Shown here: positions 1 to 6,873 of the stretch, in pieces
How positions within the stretch are numbered: position 1 is the first letter of the stretch
Layout: each line of letters opens with the position of its first letter
NCBI GenBank assembly: GCA_003219345.1
Contig: QHOP01000090.1
Span: 1-12,800, forward strand
Direction of reading: 5' to 3'
Length of the DNA: 12,800 bases
From: Verrucomicrobiota bacterium
GTDB taxonomy: Bacteria > Verrucomicrobiota > Verrucomicrobiia > Limisphaerales > AV2
Notes under the pieces: model-generated
The model's input: only the letters and a program-made list of their open reading frames with translations
What the model was told of the DNA's origin: nothing
Database searches by the model: none
Made by a program: the position numbers and the translations under genes

Positions 1-231
1 TCATCCCGACCAACTGTAGTGGGGATTCGACTGGCCGGACCTCCGGGTGAAACTCCTCCGAGTATTCATTGGCCGTCTTGCGTTCGATGGTCGAATGACG
101 AAATCGCCCGTTGCCTCGGCGGAGAATGACACTGAGACGCAGATCGGATGGCAACCCGATCGAGCGCCTCAGGGTCGTCCAAGTGTTGACAAAACTGCCG
201 GCGCCCCCTCACTCTTTTCCGTCTCCTGGCT
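1..231. other. Left-edge region with no supportable gene
   Basis: I see no convincing coding sequence here. Plus frame 1 is open from the left edge to a TGA at 127-129, but its short translation has no recognisable domain. A 64-codon plus frame starting at 47 runs into the tRNA and looks spurious. Two small perfect inverted repeats are visible: TTCGA/TCGAA (83-87 and 91-95, 3-nt loop) and GATCGG/CCGATC (142-147 and 156-161, 8-nt loop). They may be structure near the 3' end of a gene lying to the left, but this cannot be decided from the window. Confidence 0.4.
186..214 (+). promoter_or_regulatory. Possible promoter of tRNA-Lys
   Basis: A perfect TTGACA -35 hexamer lies at 186-191, about 40 nt before the mature tRNA 5' end, a reasonable distance for a tRNA promoter. 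The expected -10 zone around 209-215 (CTCACTCT) is a poor match to TATAAT, so this is only a -35 match in the right place. Confidence 0.3.
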
Positions 232-307
<76 letters not shown>

Positions 308-542
308 GTTCATCAAGCACTTGCGAAAAGGAGAAGCCGACGCCGAGACAGCACGACCCACCCCGCCTTAACAGGAGCAAACAGAGGCAACGGAGAGTTC
401 ATGAGTCCTTTATCTCTGTTTCCTCCTGTTGAATCCTCTGTTAGCACTCTTGCCTTCGATAACGCCGCGCGTCCTTATTGGCGCGGATGATCGCCAGCTT
501 CACCGGCGCGGACGCTTATTTTTCTGAAGTGAACCGGTGGGC
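308..542. other. Non-coding region between tRNA-Lys and the sigma-54 activator
   Basis: No gene is supportable here. It holds the inverted repeat at 370-430 (separate entry) and a GC-rich stretch at about 466-542 with nested hairpins on the 3' side of the minus-strand activator gene. On the minus strand GCGTCC and GGACGC form an outer pair around CGCCGG-TGAAG-CTGGCG. No T-run follows, so a canonical intrinsic terminator is not clear. Confidence 0.55.
370..430. repeat. 17-bp inverted repeat, REP-like
   Basis: The left arm AACAGGAGCAAACAGAG (370-386) and right arm CTCTGTTTCCTCCTGTT (414-430) are reverse complements except for one C-C mismatch (378 and 422). The spacer is 27 nt (387-413). One wobble and one further pair extend the base of the stem. 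The arms are purine/pyrimidine-polarised and built from AACAGGAG/AACAGAG units, unlike an ordinary GC-rich terminator stem, and no T-run follows either arm. It resembles dispersed palindromic elements; whether it recurs elsewhere in this genome cannot be seen here. Confidence 0.7.
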
Positions 543-1883
543 TTAAATCTTCTTGGTCTTGCGCCAACGGTAGAGGGTGGTCGAGTGAATGCCAAGCTGG
601 GCTGCTACCCAGGTAAGATCGTTGCCGCTGGACTCCAACAGCTGCCGCGCCATTTCAAGCTTCTGTTTTCGATTGAGAGCGACGGGCCGACCATCCGCTT
701 GCGCCGGCGCCGTCTGAAATGATTGGGGATGCGATGGCGTGCGGGAGTTGATTCTTTGGGGGACTTCCCACCAGGCCGCCCGCAGCACGGGGCCGTCGTA
801 GAGTATGACCATCCGGTCGATTGCGTTTTTCAATTCACGCACGTTTCCCGGCCAGTCATATTGCTGGAATTTATGAATCAGTTCCGGTTCAGCACTATCA
901 AAATGTTTGCCGAGTCTTTCGCCGGCCGCCTTCAAAAACGCCAACGTGAGCAGCGAGATGTCGGCGGGACGGGTGCGCAGCGGCGGGACGTGCAGGATGA
1001 CTTCCGAGAGGCGATAATAAAGGTCGGAGCGAAACTTCCCTTCCATGATTTCACTTTCGAGGTTGCTGTTGGTGGCGGACAGCACGCGGACCTCCGATTG
1101 TATTTCGGCGTTTCCGCCAACGCGGCGGGCTTTTCGGGTTTCGAGAAATCGGAGCAACTTCGGTTGGAGTTTGACGTCCAGTTCGCCGATTTCATCGAGA
1201 AAGAGCGTCCCGTTGGCGGCTTGTTCCACCAGTCCTTCGCGTGTCTTGTTGGCACCGGTGTAGGCCCCTTTCTCCGCGCCAAACAATTCGGCCTCCATGA
1301 GCTCCTTCGGAATCGCGGCGCAATTCAGGGCCACAAACGCGCCGCGGGCGGAGGCGATGTGGAGCGCGTTGGCAACCCGCTCTTTTCCAACCCCGGATTC
1401 GCCCAGGATGAGGACGCTGGCCACGGTGGGACCGAGACGTTCGATCGCTTGCCGCAGCGACTTCATGGCCGTTGACTGGCCGACGAGGAGGTCTTTCGAT
1501 CCGAGCGGCGCGCCGCCGTACAACTGCAGCCACAGCTTCTGCGAGTCCACTACCTTGCGCAGCGATTCGAGCCAGCGCTCGTCGCCATCCGAAGTGAGCA
1601 AGACATCGTACGCCCCATCGCGGGCGGCATTCATGATTTCAGCCGAACTGAGCTGGTCGCTCACGACAATGTAGCAGCGATTGGCTTGCGCGAGCTTGAC
1701 TCGCAGTTGCGGCCAGTCGGCATCGGCGAGCGTTTTGAAGGGGAGCAAGTAAATGAGTTCGGCAGAGTCGTGATTCAAATCACGGACCGTGTCCTTGCTG
1801 AAGTGCTGACAGCGAATCCCGAGTTGCCTCAGGCGGGGCGCGCAGCTCCAGAGAGAGCCATTTCCTAGAACCAAAGCCAACAT
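543..1883 (-). CDS. Sigma-54-dependent Fis-family activator with degenerate receiver domain
   Basis: This 446-residue protein has the layout of an NtrC-type enhancer-binding activator, which uses ATP hydrolysis to open promoters bound by sigma-54 RNA polymerase. Residues 1-115 are receiver-like, best seen at GAYDVLLTS (90-98). The AAA+ core spans about 132-365: Walker A GESGVGKE (161-168), the sigma-54 loop GAYTGA (206-211), Walker B FLDE (228-231), arginine-finger region FRSDLYYRLS (284-293) and sensor II WPGNVREL (344-351). A Fis-type helix-turn-helix ends the protein (about 405-441). The receiver lacks the acidic pair, the phospho-acceptor Asp and the conserved Lys, so activation is probably not by phosphorylation. 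The loop carries Tyr in place of the usual GAFTGA Phe. The ATG at 1883 is preceded by an in-frame TAG and has no clear Shine-Dalgarno. The gene lies 116 nt downstream of the hybrid kinase on the same strand, so co-transcription is possible. Confidence 0.93.
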   Translation of the reverse strand: MLALVLGNGSLWSCAPRLRQLGIRCQHFSKDTVRDLNHDSAELIYLLPFKTLADADWPQLRVKLAQANRCYIVVSDQLSSAEIMNAARDGAYDVLLTSDGDERWLESLRKVVDSQKLWLQLYGGAPLGSKDLLVGQSTAMKSLRQAIERLGPTVASVLILGESGVGKERVANALHIASARGAFVALNCAAIPKELMEAELFGAEKGAYTGANKTREGLVEQAANGTLFLDEIGELDVKLQPKLLRFLETRKARRVGGNAEIQSEVRVLSATNSNLESEIMEGKFRSDLYYRLSEVILHVPPLRTRPADISLLTLAFLKAAGERLGKHFDSAEPELIHKFQQYDWPGNVRELKNAIDRMVILYDGPVLRAAWWEVPQRINSRTPSHPQSFQTAPAQADGRPVALNRKQKLEMARQLLESSGNDLTWVAAQLGIHSTTLYRWRKTKKI

Positions 1884-1909
1884 AAAGTGGGTGGAAAACT
1901 AGCAGATTT

Positions 1910-1928
1910 GCATTGCGTTCGCAATGCC
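1910..1928 (-). promoter_or_regulatory. Perfect 7-bp palindrome upstream of the activator, with weak sigma-54-like spacing
   Basis: GCATTGC (1910-1916) and GCAATGC (1921-1927) form a perfect inverted repeat with a 4-nt spacer, about 27 nt before the activator start codon. Read on the minus strand, TGGCAT followed by GC gives the GG-N10-GC spacing of -24/-12 promoters (GG 1928-1927, GC 1916-1915), but the -12 element reads ACGCA rather than TTGCA. It is either an operator for the activator or another regulator, or a weak sigma-54 promoter. The palindrome itself is certain; its role is not. Confidence 0.35.
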
Positions 1929-1999
1929 ATAATACGCCCTTCAAAAAAGGCAAGGCGCGACCGATTCAGTTTCCTTTGCGGGAACACAATTCGGCTGGG

Positions 2000-4900
2000 T
2001 CAACTGATCCGCTTGCTCCTTTCAAGATCGAGCGCCTGGCGCACGCGATCGAATTCGGTCTCGATTTCGTTCAAGAGACGGGATGAAATTTGTAATGCGC
2101 GGCGCCCTGCGTTTTCTTCAAGCTTTTCGCAAAGGCCGGCCATTTTGACTGCGCCGATGCTGCCGGCGCAGCCGCGCAGGTTGTGAGCCGCGGCCGCGAG
2201 TGCCTCGGCGTCGTACTGCGAGGCTGCGGTTCGCATTTCTCTCAAGCGCTTGGGCGTCTCCTGAACGAAAAGATCGATCAGCTCCGCAACCGGATCGGGT
2301 TTGTCGGGACGGCGCAATTGACGCAACAGAGCGAGGGCTGCGGGATCAAGGATCGTCCCGTTTGTGTCGGACGCTTCGGCGCGGGCGAGGTAATCGATGG
2401 CCCGGAGCAGGACTTTTTCGAGAGCATACAACTGGACAGGTTTGCTGATGTAGTCGTCCATACCTGCGGCAAGGCACTTTTCACGCGCGCCGTTCACTGC
2501 GTAGCTCGTCATGGCGATGATGTAGGCGCGCTTAGGCGCACCGTCGCTTGGACTGTCTTCGCGCTGCCGAATTTCCATCGTGGTTTTGTAACCGTCCAAC
2601 TCAGGCAATTGGCAGTCCATGAAAATGATATCGTAATGGACCAGTTTCAGGGCCTGCAGAACCTCGCAGCCGTTGGCCACGGCGACCGCCCGGCATCCGA
2701 ACTTCTCGAGCAAACCAATCGCAACCTTCTGGCTGATAGTGTTGTCTTCCGCGACCAAAACGTGCAACAGAGGCATATCGGCGCGCAATGATTTCCTGGT
2801 TGAGCCTGTGACGCTCTCGCGGCGTTGCTGCCAGAATCGCGTTTCGTTCGGCACGGTCGCGGTCAGCACACTGACCAGACAGTCGACGAGTTGCGCCTGC
2901 TTGACCGGTTTGACCAGAAAAGCGCCCACGCCCGCCGCCCGCAGCAGGGCGGTGTCATTGCGCGGCCCTAACGAGGTCATCAGCAACAGGCGCGTTTGCG
3001 CTATCACCGGGTCGGCTTTAATGATACGGGCCATGCTCAAGCCATCCATCCCGGGCATCTGCATGTCCAAAATCGCCAGCATAAAAGGATCGGCCCCGGT
3101 TGCCTCCTGTCGCAGCAGTTTCAATGCTTCTGTTCCGTTGGCGGCGCCCACCGGTCGCATTCCAAGGGCAGCGGTCTGATGGAGCAGAATGCTTCGATTC
3201 GTTTCGTTATCATCGAGGACAAGGACCCGCACAGCGTCGAGAATGCCTTTGATGGGTGGGGCCGCGACAGGTTGTTTTTGCCTTTCGAATTTCGCGGTGA
3301 ACCAAAACACTGAGCCCTGGCCCAGAGTGCTTTCGACACCGATCTGGCCGCCCATCATTTCCACCAATTGTTTGGAGATAGCCAGACCGAGACCGGTTCC
3401 GCCGTATTTGCGCGTGGTGGACCCGTCGGCTTGGGAGAAGGCCTGAAACAGGTAAGGCAGCGCGTCAGGAGGGATACCGATGCCGGTGTCGGTCACCGTG
3501 AAGCAGACGGTCACGTGCGTGTTCGTCTCGCTCTCGCGGGTCACGCGCAGGGCCACTTCTCCCTTTTCAGTAAACTTGATCCCGTTGACCACCAGGTTGG
3601 TAATCACCTGTCGGAGTCGGCCTGGGTCGCCGCGCAAGAGGGTCGGCACATCGTCGCAAATGACGGAGATAAGCTCGATCTGTTTGTTTTGAGCGCGTTC
3701 CGCCAGGAGTTCGATGGTGCTTTCGACGGTGCCTCGCAGGTCGAAGTCCAATGTCTCGAACTGCAACTTGCCAGCCTCGATTTTCGAGAAATCAAGGATG
3801 TCGTTGATAATTGTCAATAAGGTGTCGGCGCTGGCTTGGACGGTTTTAAGAAACTGCTTTTGTTCGGTCGTCATCAATGTGTCCTGAAGCAGAACGGTCA
3901 TGCCGATGATGCCATTTAAAGGAGTGCGCACCTCATGGCTGATGTTGGCCAGAAACTCCGATTTGATCCGCGCCGACTCGAGCGCTTCATCGCGCGCTTT
4001 GGCCAACTCCACCTCGAATCGCTTGCGGTCGGTGATGTCGAGGATGAGCGTCAGGATGCAGCGTTTGCCTTTCAATTCGATCAACTCGGCGGCGCCAAGA
4101 CCTTCGCGAATTTCTCCGGACCTAGTGCGGAAACCGCATTCGCGGTTGCGGAAAGAGCCGCCATCGCGGAGGCACTGCACAAAAGCAGCGCGGTGATCGG
4201 GGCTCACCCACATGCCCAACTCCAAGGCCGTGCGGCCAATGACCTCCTCGCGGGAATATCCCATCAGTTGCAGAAAGCTGTCGTTCACGTCGATGAAACG
4301 GCCTTCGGTCAGCGTGGCGATGGTGATCGCTACGGGACTGGCGAGAAACGCTTTCGAAAAGAGCTCCTCCGACTGGTGCAGCTTTTCTTCCGCTCGTTTG
4401 CGCTCCGTGACGTCGCGCGCGTTGATCACGATGGCCTGGACGCTGGGCTCGTTCAAGAGGTTGGTTCCGGTGCCTTCCATCCAATGCCACGAGCCGTCCT
4501 TGTGGCGGATACGATAATGCGTGGTGATGGTGCCGCCTGGCTTATGAGCCAGGTCGTTGAACAGCTTTTTCGTCATCTCGACGTCGTCAGGATGGATGAA
4601 TTCAAATGCGCTGTGGCCGACCACTTCAGCGCCGGCGTAACCCAGATTTCGGAATGTTGCCGGTTCAGCATCGTAGAGGATGGTTCCTTTTGGATTGATG
4701 AGGGAAATGGAATCCGAGCTTTTCTCGATCAGCGCCCGGAAGCGGCGCTCGCTTGTTTCGAGGATTTGTTCAGCTTCCCTGCGCCTCGAGATGTCCTCGA
4801 TGATTCCCAACGCGTAAAGCGGTTTGCCATCGGGGCCGCGGATCAGGGAAGCGGTCAGATGGGCCCAAATGACGCGCTGGCCCTTTGTGACGTAGCGTTT

Positions 4901-6106
4901 TTCCATTTGATAACTGGAAATCTCCTCGTTGAATAATTTGCCTCCCAGTTGCAACGTTTGTTCGGCATCCTCCGGATAGGTAATATCAACGAAGCGAAGA
5001 CCCGCCAATTCCTGTTCCGTGTAACCCAGCATTTGGCAGAGGGCGCGGTTGGCCTTGAGGATCCGAAAATCAGCGCTGCCGAGCACGATGCCGATCGGGC
5101 CTTCTTCAAAGGCTTTGCGGAATCGCTCCTCGCTCAGCCGAAGCGCTTCCTCGGAGCGCTTGAGGTTTTCCGTCAAAAGAGTCAGCTCACGAGTGTGCTG
5201 CTCGGCGCTGCGTCGGCGCAACCATAAATAAACAGACGCGATAAGAAGCACGGACACCGCGAGGCTCGTTATGATGAACCGGTACGGCGGGATCGGAGGA
5301 AAATCGAAATCCTGTGCGTCGCGCGGGATCAGTCGATAGCCGGAATTGAACGGAGGGTCTTTGCAATACTGACCGGCAATGCCGACCACCTCCGCTTTGC
5401 CGCCGCGCAAGAGCCGGTCAGCGAACCGGGCATCGCCGAAAAAGCGGTCCGAGACGATCACCGGGATTTCACCCGAACGATCCCGCAGCAGCAACCCACG
5501 TTTTTTATCGAGGAGATCCGGAGGCACGATCAGTTCTCCGGCCACGCGCACGAGCTGGCCCGAACAACGCTCGCTGAGCAAATCCGCCACCAGGACATCT
5601 CGGGGCTTGGGCAGTGCCCCTGAGCCTAACCGTCGGATTTCGACCAGCATCAATTCTTCCATTCCGTTATGCTGTGACAGTTTCCCGCGCGCCTGGACGG
5701 AGTCGCCCCGCTTGAAGCCGCTGCTGAACAGGGCTGTGTTGCGTGTGAATAGCACAATGCCGCCGGTGCTGTCCTGCAAGTTGACTATGGTGGCATATTC
5801 CGCCGCGTCAGGGCCGAATCCACGAAGGTTAATGGGGTCGGAGTTGAGAACGCCCGAGAGCGTGAAAGTTTCACCGAGACGGTCGGGAACAAAATTGCCG
5901 TCGTTGTCGCGAAGGATCTCCTGAATCGGGGTGATTTTTTCCGCGCCCAGTGCGGATGCGGCAACGAGAGAGACGATTAGGAAACAAGAAACGAGGAGGT
6001 GCCCGTTTGAATGCCCTCTCGTGAAAGCTGGCTTTCGTCGCGAAACGGAGGGAGCGTCCGCGGAGACACCGGACACTTGCCGTAACGGTGAAACCAAAAT
6101 TGGCAT
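2000..6106 (-). CDS. Large hybrid sensor histidine kinase (OB-like sensor, 3 PAS, HisKA, HATPase, 2 REC, Hpt)
   Basis: From the ATG at 6106 the protein has 1368 residues. In order: a signal segment (about 36-55), an extracytoplasmic region (56-275) that looks like two repeated OB-like beta modules, a TM helix (277-296) with a short coiled linker, and three PAS domains (about 322-440, 452-570, 578-693). HisKA follows with SHEVRTP (His724). The HATPase has N box NLVVNGIKFT (837-846), G1 DTGIGI (873-878) and G2 GGTGLGL (902-908). REC1 has D965/D966, D1014 and K1066; REC2 has E1120/D1121, D1164 and K1222. The C-terminal Hpt has AAHNLRG (His1308). All catalytic residues are present, so it should autophosphorylate and pass phosphate through REC to Hpt. 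An in-frame TTG at 6256 would add 50 Arg-rich residues ahead of the signal segment; I prefer the ATG, although neither start has a good ribosome site. The periplasmic signal is unknown. Confidence 0.93.
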   Translation of the reverse strand: MPILVSPLRQVSGVSADAPSVSRRKPAFTRGHSNGHLLVSCFLIVSLVAASALGAEKITPIQEILRDNDGNFVPDRLGETFTLSGVLNSDPINLRGFGPDAAEYATIVNLQDSTGGIVLFTRNTALFSSGFKRGDSVQARGKLSQHNGMEELMLVEIRRLGSGALPKPRDVLVADLLSERCSGQLVRVAGELIVPPDLLDKKRGLLLRDRSGEIPVIVSDRFFGDARFADRLLRGGKAEVVGIAGQYCKDPPFNSGYRLIPRDAQDFDFPPIPPYRFIITSLAVSVLLIASVYLWLRRRSAEQHTRELTLLTENLKRSEEALRLSEERFRKAFEEGPIGIVLGSADFRILKANRALCQMLGYTEQELAGLRFVDITYPEDAEQTLQLGGKLFNEEISSYQMEKRYVTKGQRVIWAHLTASLIRGPDGKPLYALGIIEDISRRREAEQILETSERRFRALIEKSSDSISLINPKGTILYDAEPATFRNLGYAGAEVVGHSAFEFIHPDDVEMTKKLFNDLAHKPGGTITTHYRIRHKDGSWHWMEGTGTNLLNEPSVQAIVINARDVTERKRAEEKLHQSEELFSKAFLASPVAITIATLTEGRFIDVNDSFLQLMGYSREEVIGRTALELGMWVSPDHRAAFVQCLRDGGSFRNRECGFRTRSGEIREGLGAAELIELKGKRCILTLILDITDRKRFEVELAKARDEALESARIKSEFLANISHEVRTPLNGIIGMTVLLQDTLMTTEQKQFLKTVQASADTLLTIINDILDFSKIEAGKLQFETLDFDLRGTVESTIELLAERAQNKQIELISVICDDVPTLLRGDPGRLRQVITNLVVNGIKFTEKGEVALRVTRESETNTHVTVCFTVTDTGIGIPPDALPYLFQAFSQADGSTTRKYGGTGLGLAISKQLVEMMGGQIGVESTLGQGSVFWFTAKFERQKQPVAAPPIKGILDAVRVLVLDDNETNRSILLHQTAALGMRPVGAANGTEALKLLRQEATGADPFMLAILDMQMPGMDGLSMARIIKADPVIAQTRLLLMTSLGPRNDTALLRAAGVGAFLVKPVKQAQLVDCLVSVLTATVPNETRFWQQRRESVTGSTRKSLRADMPLLHVLVAEDNTISQKVAIGLLEKFGCRAVAVANGCEVLQALKLVHYDIIFMDCQLPELDGYKTTMEIRQREDSPSDGAPKRAYIIAMTSYAVNGAREKCLAAGMDDYISKPVQLYALEKVLLRAIDYLARAEASDTNGTILDPAALALLRQLRRPDKPDPVAELIDLFVQETPKRLREMRTAASQYDAEALAAAAHNLRGCAGSIGAVKMAGLCEKLEENAGRRALQISSRLLNEIETEFDRVRQALDLERSKRIS

Positions 6107-6283
6107 GCAACGATTCCCGCTTTTTGTTCGAGTCGCGCTTTCGATCCGCCGCGCCCGTCGCAACTTTTTCGCTCCGCCACTGGGACATCCGCAGACAACG
6201 CGCTGACTTTCGGGAAATGCAGTTCCTCCCGGTGGCGACACAGGCTTTGTCAGCAACCTTTCAAGGTCACTTGAGCACTCTTA

Positions 6284-6313
6284 ATTTTTCCCGGTAGCCG
6301 TTCTTTTAGTCAA
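6284..6313 (-). promoter_or_regulatory. Candidate promoter for the hybrid kinase
   Basis: On the minus strand a TTGACT -35 (complement of 6308-6313) is followed after 18 nt by AAAAAT (complement of 6284-6289), a 4 of 6 match to the -10 consensus. Transcription would begin near 6277, about 170 nt before the preferred ATG at 6106. This is a consensus match only. Confidence 0.3.
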
Positions 6314-6444
6314 GACCAATTCTGGGAGAAAAAGTTAGTTTTCCCGGCTGGAGCAGGGATTGGGGAGTCTCCGGATTCATCGCGGCGTCCGCCAGCTGCG
6401 CGCGCGGGGTTGAAAGCTGGGGGCTTGCAACCAAGGGTGGTTCC

Positions 6445-6450
6445 TATAAT
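6445..6450 (+). promoter_or_regulatory. Perfect -10 hexamer of the STAS/phosphatase/REC operon
   Basis: TATAAT at 6445-6450 matches the -10 consensus exactly and lies about 110 nt before the STAS start. The best -35 candidate is TTGCAA (6425-6430), with a short 14-nt spacer, so the promoter may need an activator or a non-housekeeping sigma factor. It is immediately followed by the inverted repeat at 6451-6493. Confidence 0.45.
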
Positions 6451-6493
6451 CTGAGCGCCTTCCCGAGTTTGCGGGAGGACAAGCCGCGCTCAG
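6451..6493 (+). promoter_or_regulatory. Nested stem-loop directly after the -10 box
   Basis: CTGAGCGC (6451-6458) is the exact reverse complement of GCGCTCAG (6486-6493). Inside it CTTCCCG (6459-6465) pairs with CGGGAGG (6472-6478), with one T-G wobble and a 6-nt loop, leaving a 7-nt bulge at 6479-6485. The stem begins one base after TATAAT, so it either overlaps the transcription start as a DNA operator or forms most of the 5' leader if transcription starts further upstream. No T-run follows, so it is not a simple terminator. Confidence 0.5.
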
Positions 6494-6558
6494 TTTGGAA
6501 AAAGATTGGGTTGGACGGCGGGCCGACGGGTATTCATAGATTTTTAAAAAGAAAGCTT

Positions 6559-6867
6559 ATGAAAATAAAAGTGCAGGTCCTGGGAGACACTCTTAGCATC
6601 GAAGGAGTCAAGGAACTGAGTGCGGCCAATGCAAATTCCTTTCGTGATCAGGTCCGCGGCGCGCTGGCCGAACGTTCGAAGAACATCGACGTGGATTTGT
6701 CGCAAACGATTTTTTTGGACAGTTGCGGTCTGGGCGCGTTGATCTCCTTGCACAAGACGGCTTGCACGCGAAACGGCACGGTGCGATTGCTGAATCCAAC
6801 GGCGCCCGTCGAGCAGATTCTTGAGCTCACCCGTCTGCATCGGGTCTTCGAGATCGTCAAGAAATAG
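6559..6867 (+). CDS. STAS-domain anti-sigma-factor antagonist (SpoIIAA/RsbV-like)
   Basis: This 102-residue single-domain protein fits the STAS family. These proteins bind and sequester an RsbW/SpoIIAB-type kinase when unphosphorylated and release it when the kinase phosphorylates them. The diagnostic loop is FLDSCGLGAL (52-61), matching the family pattern DS(S/T)GLG but with Cys56 where the second Ser or Thr usually sits; Ser55 remains as a potential phospho-site. Length is normal for the family. The ATG at 6559 is chosen over a TTG 30 codons upstream because the STAS fold starts at once from MKIKVQV and the upstream residues are not family-like. The stop lies 6 nt before the phosphatase gene, so the two are co-transcribed and very likely partners. 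Confidence 0.9.
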   Translation: MKIKVQVLGDTLSIEGVKELSAANANSFRDQVRGALAERSKNIDVDLSQTIFLDSCGLGALISLHKTACTRNGTVRLLNPTAPVEQILELTRLHRVFEIVKK

Positions 6868-6873
6868 GAACGC

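Larger units (their letters stand above)
6107..6558. other. Divergent intergenic region between kinase and STAS operon
   Basis: About 450 nt separate the divergent genes if the ATG starts at 6106 and 6559 are used. The minus frame stays open to a TTG at 6256, but the encoded stretch is Arg-rich and not recognisable. The region carries a candidate minus-strand promoter (6284-6313), overlapping short palindromes (6256-6274), and a perfect TATAAT followed at once by a long nested stem (6445-6493). It is the natural place for shared control of the kinase and the partner-switching operon. Confidence 0.6.

Noticed and set aside
30..60. Possible tmRNA-like 5' end (GGGGATTCGACTGG)
   Set aside because: The short resemblance is not followed by a tag frame or a matching tRNA-like 3' domain in the window.
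723..1475. 250-codon plus-strand open frame opposite the sigma-54 activator
   Set aside because: It is antisense to a gene with every AAA+ motif intact; its translation has no recognisable domain and its openness follows from the codon use of the real gene.
3935..4936. 333-codon plus-strand open frame inside the hybrid kinase
   Set aside because: It is antisense to the PAS2-PAS3 and histidine kinase region, whose motifs are continuous on the other strand; no domain is seen.
6469..6558. 30-codon N-terminal extension of the STAS protein from a TTG
   Set aside because: It reads through the structured leader and the added residues are not family-like; the ATG at 6559 gives a standard-length STAS domain.
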